Both the position numbers and the translations under genes were made by a program. From Pseudomonas sp. CROZ-RG-20F-R04-15 (GTDB lineage: Bacteria; Pseudomonadota; Gammaproteobacteria; Pseudomonadales; Pseudomonadaceae): a stretch of 64,000 nt of DNA. Below, piece by piece: positions 45,200 to 54,611 of this stretch. Under the pieces are notes generated by a model. It worked only from the letters and a program-made list of their open reading frames with translations, searched no databases and had not been told where the DNA came from. The first letter of the stretch is position 1. Each line of letters starts with the position of its first letter. The stretch covers positions 186,001 through 250,000 of the forward strand of contig NZ_JAKNQL010000007.1 in NCBI RefSeq assembly GCF_022662375.1. Direction: 5' to 3'.

Positions 45200-46549
45200 T
45201 CAGGAGAGCAAACGTACGCCTGAGCGAATCAGTCCCTTTGCCGTCAACTCGCGAATTTTTTCCCGCAGTGTTTCGCGCTCTGCCTTCGGTGTTACCGGAT
45301 CGACAACCAGATATTGCCTGTCGCACCACGATTCGATTTGGCCGATCCAGTAGGTTTGTCCGGCGTGCCCAGTATCGAGGCGGCCTAACAAGTAGCCGAT
45401 TTGTTGCCATCTCGGGAGCAGTCGAAAAATGGCGCTGCGACGCGTCAGCGGGAGTTCATGCCAGTCTCGATCGAGTCTGGCTGTTAATTCGTTCCTCAAC
45501 AACGGCCAGGAAACTTTGTCCAGTTGCGCAATCACCACCGCAAAAACTTTATCCGACGGATCATCGAGCACCGCGAACAGCTCAGGCAATTGATCATCGC
45601 GAAGCAGGCGCGCGGCGGCTTGTCGCACGGTAACAAAAACCGAGCGTAATGCGCGGGCGTGCCAGTGCTCTGGTAACGTGCCAGCGAGTTCAGTGGTCAG
45701 GCCGATCACGCCCAGCCAGTGTTGTTTTACCGTCGGTAATGGCTGACTCAAGCGCTCGGCGAGGACCGCGTGCGCATCAACGTCGTTACGCGGTGCGGCC
45801 CACAGTGCCAGATTGCGGACGGCAGGTGACACATCCAACAAGGCTTCGTGCAGTACAGGTTTCGAATCGGCGAGTAGCGGCAGCAGCGCATACAGCACGC
45901 GCACACGGATTTTGCCGCCGGGCCGTGACATCGCTTCAAGGAGCAACGGCAGACTTCGCGCCGCCGGCAACATCGCACTCGCCGACACCGCCATCAAGCG
46001 TACGGTCAACTCTCGATGAGCTAAAGCGCTGCGGAGCAGGGTTTCGGGGTTCTCAGGATTTTCCAGCAACAGCGTAAACAGGTAGCGCGCCGCTTTGCCT
46101 TGGCGATTCAGGAAATCGGCGTACACCTCGTCCCGGCATTTCGCCGATTGCAGCATTGCGCGAACCGTCGATAGCGTCTGGCTGTGGTCGACCCGGCGTT
46201 GTGCTGCCAATCCCATCAAGGGTTCGAGAGCGGACAACCAAGCCTGGGTATGAACAGGGGAGAGGTAGTGTTGCAGGCCCGCCGCCGCCAGGTCGCGAAC
46301 CTGTGGGACCCAATCGTTCAGGCGTTCGATCAACACCGCTAATGCTTCGGCAGAAGGCTGCCTGCACAGCTCCCGCACAGCGACTTCGCGAACGAAACCG
46401 TTGTAGTCGTTGCTAACGTCTGCCCAGGTGCCGGTATTGCCGAGGCGAGCGAGAATCTCCAGCGCCTCGTTGCGCCGATAATCTTCATAGGTGGAAGGCT
46501 GTCCTTGCTTTTGTGCCAACCGGTCCAGCCAGTCTTGTGTCGTGTTCAT
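45200..46549 (-). CDS. HEAT-repeat protein
   Basis: A 449-residue alpha-solenoid with repeated two-helix units of about 30-40 residues (VREVAVRELCRQPSAEALAVLIERL, VPQVRDLAAAGLQ, TVRLMAVSASAMLPAARSLPLLLEAM, SPAVRNLALWAAPRND). No catalytic motif or signal peptide is seen, so a protein-protein scaffold is likely. It is paired with the membrane-anchored hypothetical gene at 44618, a possible partner. The actual function is unknown. Confidence 0.7.
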   Translation of the reverse strand: MNTTQDWLDRLAQKQGQPSTYEDYRRNEALEILARLGNTGTWADVSNDYNGFVREVAVRELCRQPSAEALAVLIERLNDWVPQVRDLAAAGLQHYLSPVHTQAWLSALEPLMGLAAQRRVDHSQTLSTVRAMLQSAKCRDEVYADFLNRQGKAARYLFTLLLENPENPETLLRSALAHRELTVRLMAVSASAMLPAARSLPLLLEAMSRPGGKIRVRVLYALLPLLADSKPVLHEALLDVSPAVRNLALWAAPRNDVDAHAVLAERLSQPLPTVKQHWLGVIGLTTELAGTLPEHWHARALRSVFVTVRQAAARLLRDDQLPELFAVLDDPSDKVFAVVIAQLDKVSWPLLRNELTARLDRDWHELPLTRRSAIFRLLPRWQQIGYLLGRLDTGHAGQTYWIGQIESWCDRQYLVVDPVTPKAERETLREKIRELTAKGLIRSGVRLLS

Positions 46550-46871
46550 GGGGCGGTCCTGTGCATCCTTGCGGGGGCAGATTGTTTGCGCAAAAGCGCC
46601 AGCCTACGCGACTTGCGCCGGAGGACAAAAGATCCTTATTTTCTGAAGACCTCATCTCAGTCAGGAGCGACTTGATCTTTTCAAGCTCTTTCAAACGTCA
46701 CCTCATGAGTGACGACTATTGTTGCCCATGGCGGACGCTTGTGGGCCGAGGCGAACATGCCTTGCGGGGCGCGGGTTATGTTTGCGTTGCCGGGGTGGGC
46801 GGGATCTGCGCAGGCATCGTGACGAGTCCTTTGTTACTCTGAGGCGTCAATTGCTTCAGGACTTCTGGCAC
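46550..46871. other. Intergenic region without a supported gene
   Basis: It should contain the divergent promoters of the HEAT-repeat and HIT genes. A 45-codon frame from 46706 resembles recurrent Pseudomonas intergenic sequence and lacks a ribosome-binding site. Nothing else was seen. Confidence 0.4.
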
Positions 46872-47354
46872 ATGGAAATTGCCCCGGATTTCATCATTCA
46901 TGAAACCGAACACTGGATCATCAATCACCATCTGGCGAACACGCTTCCCGGCTATCTGATGCTGGGAACGAAGGTCGAAACCACGTCGTTGGCTGACCTG
47001 TCAGTCGATGGCTTGGCCGAATTGGGCGGTTTAATGGCCAAAACCCAGCAGATCATCGAATGTCGACTCAAGCCCAAACGCCTCTATATCGGTCGATATG
47101 GGCATCAGCCAGGTTTACCGATCCACTTCCATTTCATTCCGGTTTATCACTGGGTCGAAGATCTGTTCTGGCAGGACCCTCGATACCGGCTCTTTGAGAC
47201 GCTCGCTTACGCTGAAGGCGCTGTTCCGTCGACTGACGGTGCAGAGCTGACGCTATTCGTGTGGCGAGAGTTTGGAGAAAATCCCGTACCACCGAAGACG
47301 CAAGGACGCTCCATTGAAGAGGTGATCAAGGACCTGCGTATTGCGTTTGGATGA
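46872..47354 (+). CDS. HIT family hydrolase/transferase, degenerate motif
   Basis: A 160-residue HIT-like protein. The histidine-triad region reads LPIHFHFIPVYHW: His85 and the catalytic middle His87 are present, but the third His is replaced by Ile89, with another His four residues on. HIT proteins act on nucleotide-linked substrates. The ATG at 46872 was chosen because homology starts there (MEIAPDFIIHETEHW) and AGGA lies upstream; a longer frame was rejected. Substrate unknown. Confidence 0.72.
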   Translation: MEIAPDFIIHETEHWIINHHLANTLPGYLMLGTKVETTSLADLSVDGLAELGGLMAKTQQIIECRLKPKRLYIGRYGHQPGLPIHFHFIPVYHWVEDLFWQDPRYRLFETLAYAEGAVPSTDGAELTLFVWREFGENPVPPKTQGRSIEEVIKDLRIAFG

Positions 47355-47359
47355 TTATT

Positions 47360-47411
47360 AAAAAAACCGTTCAGCCAACCGGAAAGATGATTTTGGTCCG
47401 CCGGCTGACCG
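47360..47411 (-). terminator. Terminator-like hairpin facing the minus strand
   Basis: An imperfect stem (CGTTCAGCC with GGCTGACCG and an inner CCGGA/TCCG) is followed on the minus strand by U7 (A-run 47360-47366). No annotated minus-strand gene lies upstream, so it could end an unrecognised small RNA. It may also help end the HIT transcript. Confidence 0.45.
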
Positions 47412-47669
47412 TCGGGTTCTCATCGAGACCGTTAGGTTCTCGAATGTCGATATCAGACACGATCATGGCGCAATCAGGCTACTGACTCACCGGGCAGGCC
47501 GGGTAAGGTGAGGTGTCTTTAAGTCAAGATAACCCCATACAGATCATGGGGTTGATAAGAACTGCGGCGGTTGAGGAAGGCTTCTTTCGGGGAGTTCTAC
47601 AGGCAACGATGATGATCGTTTGCTCACATCAACTCGCTTAATGTCGATCAGCAGAGAATAAAAAAACCA
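47412..47669. other. Intergenic region upstream of the permease, possible small RNA locus
   Basis: It contains the perfect hairpin AACCCCAT-ACAGATC-ATGGGGTT (47531-47553) and presumably the permease promoter. Together with the minus-strand terminator at 47360-47411 it could encode a small RNA. No protein-coding frame is convincing. Confidence 0.3.
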
Positions 47670-49070
47670 ATGATCAGCCCTAACTCCATGGATTCGAGTA
47701 GCCAATTGGCGCAGGGCTTCAAGCCTCGTCACGTCACCATGCTGTCCATCGCCGGGATTATCGGCGCCGGTTTGTTCGTAGGCTCAGGGCATGCCATTGC
47801 CGCAGCGGGGCCGGCGGTTCTGCTGGCTTATCTGTTCTCGGGTCTGCTCGTCGTGCTGGTCATGCGCATGCTCGGCGAAATGGCGGTGGCCAATCCGGAC
47901 ACCGGCTCGTTCTCGACTTACGCCGATCAGGCGATCGGGCGCTGGGCGGGCTTCACCATCGGGTGGCTCTATTGGTGGTTCTGGGTTCTGGTGATTCCTA
48001 TCGAAGCGTTGGCGGCCGGGCATGTTTTGAACCAGTGGTTTCCTCAGGTCGATGCCTGGTTGTTTGCTTTGGGCTCGATCATTGCGCTGGTGGTGACCAA
48101 CCTGTTCAGCGTGTCCAAGTACGGTGAATTCGAGTTCTGGTTTGCCATGGCCAAGGTCGTGGCGATCATTGGTTTTATCGGTGTCGGTTTTGCCGTGCTG
48201 ATGGGGTGGATTCCCGACAGGGAAGTCAGCGGCTTGAGCGGGTTGATGGCCGACCACGGCGGGTTCGCGCCCAACGGTCTGTCGGCAGTAGTCGGCGCGT
48301 TCATCACCATCATGTTCAGTTTCATCGGTACCGAAGCAGTGACCATCGCCGCTGCCGAATCCAACGACCCGTCGCGAAACATTGCCAAGGCCACGCGCTC
48401 GGTGATCTGGCGTATCGGCGTGTTTTACCTGCTGTCGATCTTCGTGGTGATCTCCGTGGTGCCCTGGAATGATCCGTTGCTGGCCTCGGTCGGCTCTTAT
48501 CAGCGCGCCCTGGAAATCATGAACATTCCCCATGCCAAGTTCATGGTCGACGTGGTCGTGCTGATCGCCGTGGCCAGTTGCATGAACTCTTCGATCTACA
48601 TTGCCTCGCGCATGCTGTACTCGCTGGGCCGTCGTGGCGATGCGCCGAAAATCCTCAAGGCGACCTCCTCGGCAGGCGTGCCCCGCGCGGCCGTTATCGC
48701 CAGTACCGTACTGGGTGCGTTGATCACCGTGTGGAGCTACTTCATGCCCGCCGGGCTGTTTCAATTCCTGCTGGCCAGTTCCGGTGCAATTGCCTTGCTG
48801 GTGTACCTGGCGATCGCGGTGTCGCAGTTGCGCATGCGGCGGATATTGCAACAACGCAACGTCGAGCTGACCTTTCGCATGTGGCTGTTTCCGTGGCTGA
48901 CGTGGCTGGTGATTGTGTTTATCTGCGCCGCGCTGGCGGTGATGATGATCACCCCGCAACACCGCACCGAAGTCACCACCACCATTGGCCTGGCACTGGC
49001 GATTTCCTTTATCGGCCTGGTGACGTCGCGTCATCCTGCGCCAGCGGCGAGGGTCACGTCAGCGGGGTAG
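47670..49070 (+). CDS. APC-superfamily amino-acid permease (GabP/AAT type)
   Basis: A 466-residue 12-helix transporter with the family's opening RHVTMLSIAGIIGAGLFVGSG and the later FSFIGTEAVTIAAAESNDP block. It imports an amino acid or GABA by proton symport. The nearest named relative is GabP, but substrate cannot be fixed. The adjacent GbdR-like regulator might control it. The start at 47670 has only a weak ribosome-binding site. Confidence 0.83.
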   Translation: MISPNSMDSSSQLAQGFKPRHVTMLSIAGIIGAGLFVGSGHAIAAAGPAVLLAYLFSGLLVVLVMRMLGEMAVANPDTGSFSTYADQAIGRWAGFTIGWLYWWFWVLVIPIEALAAGHVLNQWFPQVDAWLFALGSIIALVVTNLFSVSKYGEFEFWFAMAKVVAIIGFIGVGFAVLMGWIPDREVSGLSGLMADHGGFAPNGLSAVVGAFITIMFSFIGTEAVTIAAAESNDPSRNIAKATRSVIWRIGVFYLLSIFVVISVVPWNDPLLASVGSYQRALEIMNIPHAKFMVDVVVLIAVASCMNSSIYIASRMLYSLGRRGDAPKILKATSSAGVPRAAVIASTVLGALITVWSYFMPAGLFQFLLASSGAIALLVYLAIAVSQLRMRRILQQRNVELTFRMWLFPWLTWLVIVFICAALAVMMITPQHRTEVTTTIGLALAISFIGLVTSRHPAPAARVTSAG

Positions 49071-49158
49071 GCGTTTGCGCCGAACCTGATAAGCCCTTCG
49101 CGAATGTCGAGGGGCATGACAGACGCCTGTGTCTCAAACCGACTCTTACGAGGACATG

Positions 49159-50259
49159 ATGTCAGCGACCCCCTCCGTGGCCGACGCAGCAACTCAATGC
49201 GTGGGTTTTTTGCTGCTGGACAAGTTCACCCTCATGTCGCTGGCGTCCGCCGTCGAGCCATTGCGCATGGCCAATCAACTGACGGGCCGGACGCTGTATC
49301 GCTGGCATACCTACAGCCCCGGTGGCGCCCCGGTCTGGGCCAGCGACGGCGTGCCGATCACCCCGGATGGCGTGTGGAGCAATCCCTCCGTGGCGGATAC
49401 GGTCATCGTCTGCGGAGGCGTCGGCATCCAGAGCGTGATAACCCGCGAACACACAACCTGGCTGCAAGCGCTGGCGCGTCGATCGAAACGCTTGGGCGGG
49501 GTGTGCACCGGCAGCTGGGCACTGGCCAAAGCCGGGCTGCTCGATGGCTACGAATGCAGCGTGCACTGGGAATTTCTCGCGGCCATGCAGGAAGCTTTCC
49601 CGCGCGTCAGCGTCAGCACCAGCCTGTTTACCCTCGATCGCAACCGCTTCACCTGCTCCGGCGGAACCGCGCCGCTGGACATGATGCTGCACCTGATTGC
49701 CCGCGATCATGGCCGTGAACTGTCCGCCGCCATTTCCGAGATGTTTGTCTACGAGCGCATCCGCAACGAGCAGGACCATCAGCGCGTGCCGCTCAAGCAC
49801 GTGGTCGGTACGCACCAGCCGAAGCTGCAGGAAGTGGTCGCGTTGATGGAGGCGAATCTTGAGGAACCGATCGATCTCGATAACCTCGCTGAATACGTCG
49901 ATCTGTCACGGCGACAGCTGGAACGGCTATTTCAGAAATACCTGCAATGCACGCCGTCGCGCTACTACTTGAAGTTGCGGCTGATTCGCGCGCGGCAACT
50001 GCTCAAGCAAACATCGCTGTCGATCGTTGAGCTGGCGTATGTCTGCGGTTTCGTTTCCACGCCGCATTTTTCCAAATGCTATCGCGAGCACTTTGGCGTG
50101 CCGCCGAGTGACGAGCGATCTGGTTCTGAAATGAGCCATAAACTGGTAACGCAGCCGTCAACAATCGATCCGCTGACGACGCTTGATCAGGCAAGAAACG
50201 AATCGACGTTTGCCAGTGTCCGGATGATGGAGCGTCGCGATCTGGCGTCGACCGGCTGA
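49159..50259 (+). CDS. GlxA-type AraC regulator, GbdR/CdhR-like
   Basis: A 366-residue protein. Residues about 8-190 are a DJ-1/GATase-like sensor (GFLLLDKFTLMSLASAVEPLR, then GGVCTGSWALAKAGLLDGY and VHWEFLAAMQEAFPRV). Residues 210-320 are an AraC HTH pair. The domain order and text closely resemble P. aeruginosa GbdR, which responds to glycine betaine and dimethylglycine. The ATG at 49159 follows GAGGA and gives the family length; a GTG at 49129 is an alternative. It lies 88 bases behind the permease. Confidence 0.78.
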   Translation: MSATPSVADAATQCVGFLLLDKFTLMSLASAVEPLRMANQLTGRTLYRWHTYSPGGAPVWASDGVPITPDGVWSNPSVADTVIVCGGVGIQSVITREHTTWLQALARRSKRLGGVCTGSWALAKAGLLDGYECSVHWEFLAAMQEAFPRVSVSTSLFTLDRNRFTCSGGTAPLDMMLHLIARDHGRELSAAISEMFVYERIRNEQDHQRVPLKHVVGTHQPKLQEVVALMEANLEEPIDLDNLAEYVDLSRRQLERLFQKYLQCTPSRYYLKLRLIRARQLLKQTSLSIVELAYVCGFVSTPHFSKCYREHFGVPPSDERSGSEMSHKLVTQPSTIDPLTTLDQARNESTFASVRMMERRDLASTG

Positions 50260-50383
50260 TCGCTCGGGACGGGTTATCACTGCAGATTCCGCATCCGTAT
50301 AGTTCTTGCTCCATCAGGCGATTGCCCAAATCCTCCCTGTTCTGGTCAATGAAACCGGTGAGTCACCGGCACGAGGAGGGATC

Positions 50384-50797
50384 ATGGACGCCACCGCAAT
50401 TCCCGAAGGATTCGCCCCGTTCAGCCGCAGCAGCCCGTTGCTCGATTTGCTTGGCCCGATCTACGCGAGGGGCAGCGGGTTGCAACTGGAACTGGGTTTA
50501 TTGACTGACTCACGCCATGCCAATGGCCGTGGCACCCTGCATGGCGGTGTCTTGGCGACGTTGGCCGATGTCGGCATGGGTTACGCCATGGCCTTTTCCA
50601 GCGATCCTCCGCAGCCATTGATCACCGCGAGCATGACTCTGGATTATCTTGGCTCGGTGAAAATGAATGAGTGGCTGGAAGTGCGTCTTGAGTACTCGAA
50701 AAAAGGCCGGCAACTGGCGTTTGCTGCCGTTAGCCTGCATGTCGGCGAGCGCACGGTTGCGCGGGCCAGTGCGGTGTTTGCGGTGCCAGCGAGTTGA
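50384..50797 (+). CDS. PaaI-type hotdog thioesterase
   Basis: A 137-residue hotdog-fold protein with the active-site segment NGRGTLHGGVLATLADVGMG (His53, Gly54-55, Asp62). It is likely an acyl-CoA or aryl-CoA thioesterase. GAGGAGG supports the ATG at 50384. Single gene with no pathway partners beside it. Confidence 0.82.
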   Translation: MDATAIPEGFAPFSRSSPLLDLLGPIYARGSGLQLELGLLTDSRHANGRGTLHGGVLATLADVGMGYAMAFSSDPPQPLITASMTLDYLGSVKMNEWLEVRLEYSKKGRQLAFAAVSLHVGERTVARASAVFAVPAS

Positions 50798-50891
50798 AAG
50801 TGCACGGCCATCAAGGCGTCGGGAGGGAGTGCAACGTTCGTACCCTGCTCAAGGGTTGCCGTCGCACTCCGCTTAGTGAAAGTCTCGGCTA

Positions 50892-51188
50892 TTAACTGCC
50901 ATCCTCGCAAATCGCTTTTAGTCCAAGGATGGTGGTTGGAGTGCTTCCAATCTGTGTTTGCGTGGCGATAACCATATTCGCGTTTGAGTCACCTACCAGA
51001 TGGTAAGGCTTGTTATTACAAGCCTTTGCGGCTTTCTGGTTTATGTTCTCCAGCATGCCTTCTCTTGAATTGAATATGCTGCCATGGCTGGTGATCATAT
51101 ATTCACCCGGCCCGAGCTTATCGACGGCCGTAAAGGTGCAGCCACTCACGAGCAAGATTACGCATCCGGCTGACATTATTTTTTTCAA
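50892..51188 (-). CDS. Small hypothetical lipoprotein
   Basis: A 98-residue protein beginning at TTG (51188; L-KKIMSAGCVILLVSGC) with GAGG 7 bases upstream. The lipobox is LVSGC. The mature part contains EYMITSHGSIFNS and a C-terminal Cys (AICEDGS). The non-ATG start is preferred because it supplies the basic n-region and has the better ribosome-binding site; the next ATG is at 51176. No family recognised. Confidence 0.6.
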   Translation of the reverse strand: MKKIMSAGCVILLVSGCTFTAVDKLGPGEYMITSHGSIFNSREGMLENINQKAAKACNNKPYHLVGDSNANMVIATQTQIGSTPTTILGLKAICEDGS

Positions 51189-51230
51189 AAGTACTACCTC
51201 AGATAAAACGAACAACGATCACGGGTGATG

Positions 51231-51253
51231 TGCCGCACGGCGTTCGTGCGGCA
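51231..51253 (-). terminator. Hairpin after the TPR lipoprotein gene
   Basis: TGCCGCACG and CGTGCGGCA form a 9-bp stem with a 5-base loop between the TPR lipoprotein and the small lipoprotein genes. It has no U-run. Confidence 0.55.
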
Positions 51254-51277
51254 TTCAGCAATAGCGCAGCACTCAAA

Positions 51278-51964
51278 TCACGGCATGGAGATCTTGTAGT
51301 CCGCGAGCTTGGCCTTGTGCTCTTCCATCACATACTTCTTGTCGACGATCTGCGAGAACTTCGTGAAATCGGCCTTGGCGTCGGCCCTGTCTCCCAAGTG
51401 GTCGTACGCAATCCCGCGCGCGTAATAGCCCCAGGCATAGTCCGGCTGGCGCTGAAGGCCGGTGCTGAATGCCTCAGCGGCCTCTCGATACTGACCCAGA
51501 TCCGTCAGTGCGAGGCCCAGATGATAGTAGGTCGGCATATGGAAGCCGGAACCCTTTCCGGCTTCTCCCAACTCGTTATCAAGGTTGTACTGCACCAGTT
51601 CAAGGGCTTTCTTCGGGTTGCCAGCGTCGCGATACATGGCGCTCAAATCGAGGTTGGCGCGCGGATCAGGCTTGCCTGCCAGTTGCATGGATTTCTCCTT
51701 GGCGGCCACGGCTTCTGGAAAGCGCTTGAGGTTGCTGTAGGTCTCGGCCTGAACCGCATAAACCAAACTTTGAAACGAGACAGTAAGTGTATTTTCCTTC
51801 AGGCACAGGTCACCTTCCTGCAGTGCCAGAGGGTAGCTTTGGGCTTTGTACGCCTTGAACTGATTACCACAGTGGGCAAGGTTGGCTCTTTGCGGATTCT
51901 GCATTCCGGCACAGCCGGTGAGAATGACGGAACAGGCGATCAGTGCAGGCCAGCGAAAATTCAT
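51278..51964 (-). CDS. TPR-repeat lipoprotein
   Basis: A 228-residue lipoprotein (lipobox LTGC, residues about 15-18). At least three tetratricopeptide units are readable (DPRANLDLSAMYRDAGNPKKAL; YYHLGLALTDLGQYREAAEAF; GYYARGIAYDHLGDRADAKADF). It is a periplasmic scaffold of PilF/NlpI-like type, though no type IV pilus genes are nearby. It starts 14 bases after the stop of the gene at 51979 and is probably co-transcribed with it. Confidence 0.75.
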   Translation of the reverse strand: MNFRWPALIACSVILTGCAGMQNPQRANLAHCGNQFKAYKAQSYPLALQEGDLCLKENTLTVSFQSLVYAVQAETYSNLKRFPEAVAAKEKSMQLAGKPDPRANLDLSAMYRDAGNPKKALELVQYNLDNELGEAGKGSGFHMPTYYHLGLALTDLGQYREAAEAFSTGLQRQPDYAWGYYARGIAYDHLGDRADAKADFTKFSQIVDKKYVMEEHKAKLADYKISMP

Positions 51965-51978
51965 GATAAGCATCCCGG

Positions 51979-52650
51979 TCAGTCGAGCAGATGAGCATTG
52001 AGGTCAGGGCGATAGACCTGCAAAAGCGGCGCGGTCACGGTGCCTTGCAGCGAGCAGAACACAGTGGTGTGCCCTGCGAGTGGCGGTGCCTTGTCGCCTG
52101 TGTCGACCATCAATACGCGGTCCACGAAACCAAACGGCGTGGCGACTCCAGGTCCGGTCAGCCCCTCGGTGCGCCACTGGCCGATCGGGTCACCGACGCG
52201 GCGGATTTCGGCACGGGCAATGGCGTTGCCCTGACTGACAAAGCGTGCGTTGTCGACGATAAGCGGCTTGAGTTTTGTGGCCACTTCTTGTGGAGATCCA
52301 TCGGCTACGAAACCCCAGAACAGGAAATTGCCGACGCTCTTGATAGTTTCGGCCTGGTTGTAATAGCCGACCATACGGACACCGTTGACGATCAGCGGAT
52401 GTTCGAATTCCTGGTATGTGCCACCTTCCTGCAATGGACTCATGATCGTCGGTGCCTTGACCGAGCCATAATCACTCAGGCGCAAGGTCCCGGCTGGCAG
52501 GTGTGCATCGCGCAGGCTTTCAAAAAATTGCGCATCGCAACGAGAAAACTCAGTCAGCAGTTGTTCGGGCGTATTGACGGTCTGGGCCTGGGCAGCGCTG
52601 GTAGCCGTGACGGCGAGCAGGGCAACGCCGAAAAAAACTGAGCGAAACAT
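51979..52650 (-). CDS. Exported hypothetical protein
   Basis: A 223-residue protein with a clear signal peptide (FFGVALLAVTATSAAQA, cut near residue 22). A periplasmic domain with two Cys (SRCDAQFFE and TTVFCSLQG) follows. GGAAG supports the ATG at 52650. I recognise no family. It precedes the TPR lipoprotein by 14 bases, suggesting a shared envelope function. Confidence 0.65.
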   Translation of the reverse strand: MFRSVFFGVALLAVTATSAAQAQTVNTPEQLLTEFSRCDAQFFESLRDAHLPAGTLRLSDYGSVKAPTIMSPLQEGGTYQEFEHPLIVNGVRMVGYYNQAETIKSVGNFLFWGFVADGSPQEVATKLKPLIVDNARFVSQGNAIARAEIRRVGDPIGQWRTEGLTGPGVATPFGFVDRVLMVDTGDKAPPLAGHTTVFCSLQGTVTAPLLQVYRPDLNAHLLD

Positions 52651-52751
52651 TGAAGTCTTCCATGAGATAGGAACGAAAGCTTTCGGCAGATGGGTCGCTA
52701 ACTTTAGCGCTCCTGGCCGACAGCAGTCGCTCACCCTTCAGCCCCGCACCC

Positions 52752-54611
52752 TCAAGCCTGATCCATCGCAGCCGCCACGCCCTGTTCCTCCCCCAGAAAC
52801 CCACCACTCTGATGCTGCCAGAGCCGCGCATAAATGCCGTTTCTGTTGAGCAACTCAGTGTGCGTCCCCTGTTCGATAATCCGCCCCTCATCCATGACAA
52901 TCAGTCGATCCATCGCCGCAATCGTCGACAGCCGATGGGCGATGGCGATCACGGTTTTGCCCTGCATCATTTCATCGAGGCTTTCCTGAATCGCCACTTC
53001 AACTTCCGAGTCCAGCGCACTGGTGGCTTCGTCGAGCAGCAGGATTGGCGCGTTCTTCAGCATCACTCGGGCAATGGCGATGCGTTGGCGCTGGCCGCCG
53101 GAGAGCTTGATGCCGCGCTCGCCGACCAGAGTGTCATAGCCGCTGTGACCTTGCTTGTCGCTCAGTTGGCTGATGAAACCGTCGGCCTGCGCATTGGCGG
53201 CGGCGCGGCGGATGTCTTCGTCGGTGGCGTCCGGGCGGCCATAGGCGATATTGTCGCGTATCGAGCGGTGCAGCAGCGACGTGTCCTGGGTGACCATGCC
53301 GATCGCGCTGCGCAGGCTGTCTTGGGTCACATGCGCGATGTTTTGCCCGTCTATGCGGATCTCACCGCTGTCGACATCATAAAAACGCAGCAGCAGATTG
53401 ATCAGCGTCGATTTGCCCGCGCCGGAGCGGCCGACCAGGCCGATTTTTTCACCGGGGCGGATGTGCAGGCTCAAGTTGTCGAGGACCTGGCGTTCGCCGT
53501 TGTAGTTGAAGTTCACCTTGTCAAAAGACACCGCGCCGCCAGCCGGCACCAGCACGCCTGCGTTCGGCGCATCTTGCACTTTGGGGCCACGGGTGAGGGT
53601 GGCCATGCCGTCCTGCACGGTGCCGATGTTTTCGAACAGCGAGGTCATCTGCCACATGATCCAGTGCGACATGCCGTTGATGCGCAACGCCATGGCGGTG
53701 ATCGCCGCGACCGCGCCGGTGCCGACCTGACCCAGATGCCACAGCCACAGGGCATAGCCGCCGGCACCGATAATCAGCCCGACCACGAGCGCCTGATTGA
53801 CGATCTCGAACTGACTGACCAGACGCATCTGGCGAAAACCGGTGAGTTTGAAATCCTCCATCGCCGCCCGTGCAAAGTGCGCTTCGCGTTTGGAGTGCGA
53901 GAACAGTTTCACCGTGGTGATGTTGGTGTAGGCGTCGGCAATACGCCCGGTCATCGACGATCGCGCATCAGCCTGTTCCTGGCCGACTTTCCCCAAACGC
54001 GGCACAAAATAAACCATGGCCAGCCCGAACAATGCGAGCCAGGCAATAAACGGCAGCATGAGTTTCAGGGCGAAGCCGCCAGCCAGGGCGATGATCGCGA
54101 TGAAGTACACGCCGATGCCCGGTGCGATTTCGATCAGCGTGAACAACACTTCGCGCACGGCCAATGCGGTCTGCATGACCTTGGTCGTGACCCGTCCGGA
54201 GAACTCGTCGGAGAAAAAAGAGAGGCTTTGCCGCAGCATCAGCCGATGGAAATCCCAGCGCAGCCGCAGCGGCAGATTGATCGCCAGGATCTGGTGCTGA
54301 ACCATGGTGCGCAGCGCCACCAGCCCGATGCTGATAAACAACACAATGCCGATGCCCCACAACACGCGGCTTTCTTGCGCGTTGACACCGCCGCCGGCCT
54401 GCCACGTCGAGAGCAGATCGACGACCTGACCAAGGAAGGAAAACAGCCAGGCTTCATAGATCGACACACCGGCACTGAGCAGCGCCAGCGCGAGGATATA
54501 ACCGCGTGCGCCGCGCGTGCAGGCCCACAGGAACCGCATCAGGCCAACGGGCGGGGGTGGCGCTTCGTCGGGAGGAAATGGGTCGAGTCGTTGTTCAAAC
54601 ACGCGCAGCAT
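52752..54611 (-). CDS. ABC exporter half-transporter (fused permease and ATPase)
   Basis: A 619-residue type IV ABC exporter. It has six hydrophobic helices in residues about 35-325 and a nucleotide-binding domain from about 360, with Walker A GRSGAGKST (394-402), signature LSGGQ (503-507), Walker B ILLLDEA (523-529) and an H-loop His in AIAHRLS. It probably works as a homodimer exporting lipids or drugs. GGAG 6 bases upstream fixes the ATG at 54611. Monocistronic; substrate unknown. Confidence 0.88.
   Translation of the reverse strand: MLRVFEQRLDPFPPDEAPPPPVGLMRFLWACTRGARGYILALALLSAGVSIYEAWLFSFLGQVVDLLSTWQAGGGVNAQESRVLWGIGIVLFISIGLVALRTMVQHQILAINLPLRLRWDFHRLMLRQSLSFFSDEFSGRVTTKVMQTALAVREVLFTLIEIAPGIGVYFIAIIALAGGFALKLMLPFIAWLALFGLAMVYFVPRLGKVGQEQADARSSMTGRIADAYTNITTVKLFSHSKREAHFARAAMEDFKLTGFRQMRLVSQFEIVNQALVVGLIIGAGGYALWLWHLGQVGTGAVAAITAMALRINGMSHWIMWQMTSLFENIGTVQDGMATLTRGPKVQDAPNAGVLVPAGGAVSFDKVNFNYNGERQVLDNLSLHIRPGEKIGLVGRSGAGKSTLINLLLRFYDVDSGEIRIDGQNIAHVTQDSLRSAIGMVTQDTSLLHRSIRDNIAYGRPDATDEDIRRAAANAQADGFISQLSDKQGHSGYDTLVGERGIKLSGGQRQRIAIARVMLKNAPILLLDEATSALDSEVEVAIQESLDEMMQGKTVIAIAHRLSTIAAMDRLIVMDEGRIIEQGTHTELLNRNGIYARLWQHQSGGFLGEEQGVAAAMDQA

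Noticed and set aside
46706..46842. A 45-codon frame upstream of the HIT gene
   Set aside because: Resembles recurrent intergenic text; no ribosome-binding site or recognisable family.
47784..49034. A 416-codon open frame on the - strand
   Set aside because: Antisense to the amino-acid permease; composition is typical of the complement of membrane-protein codons.
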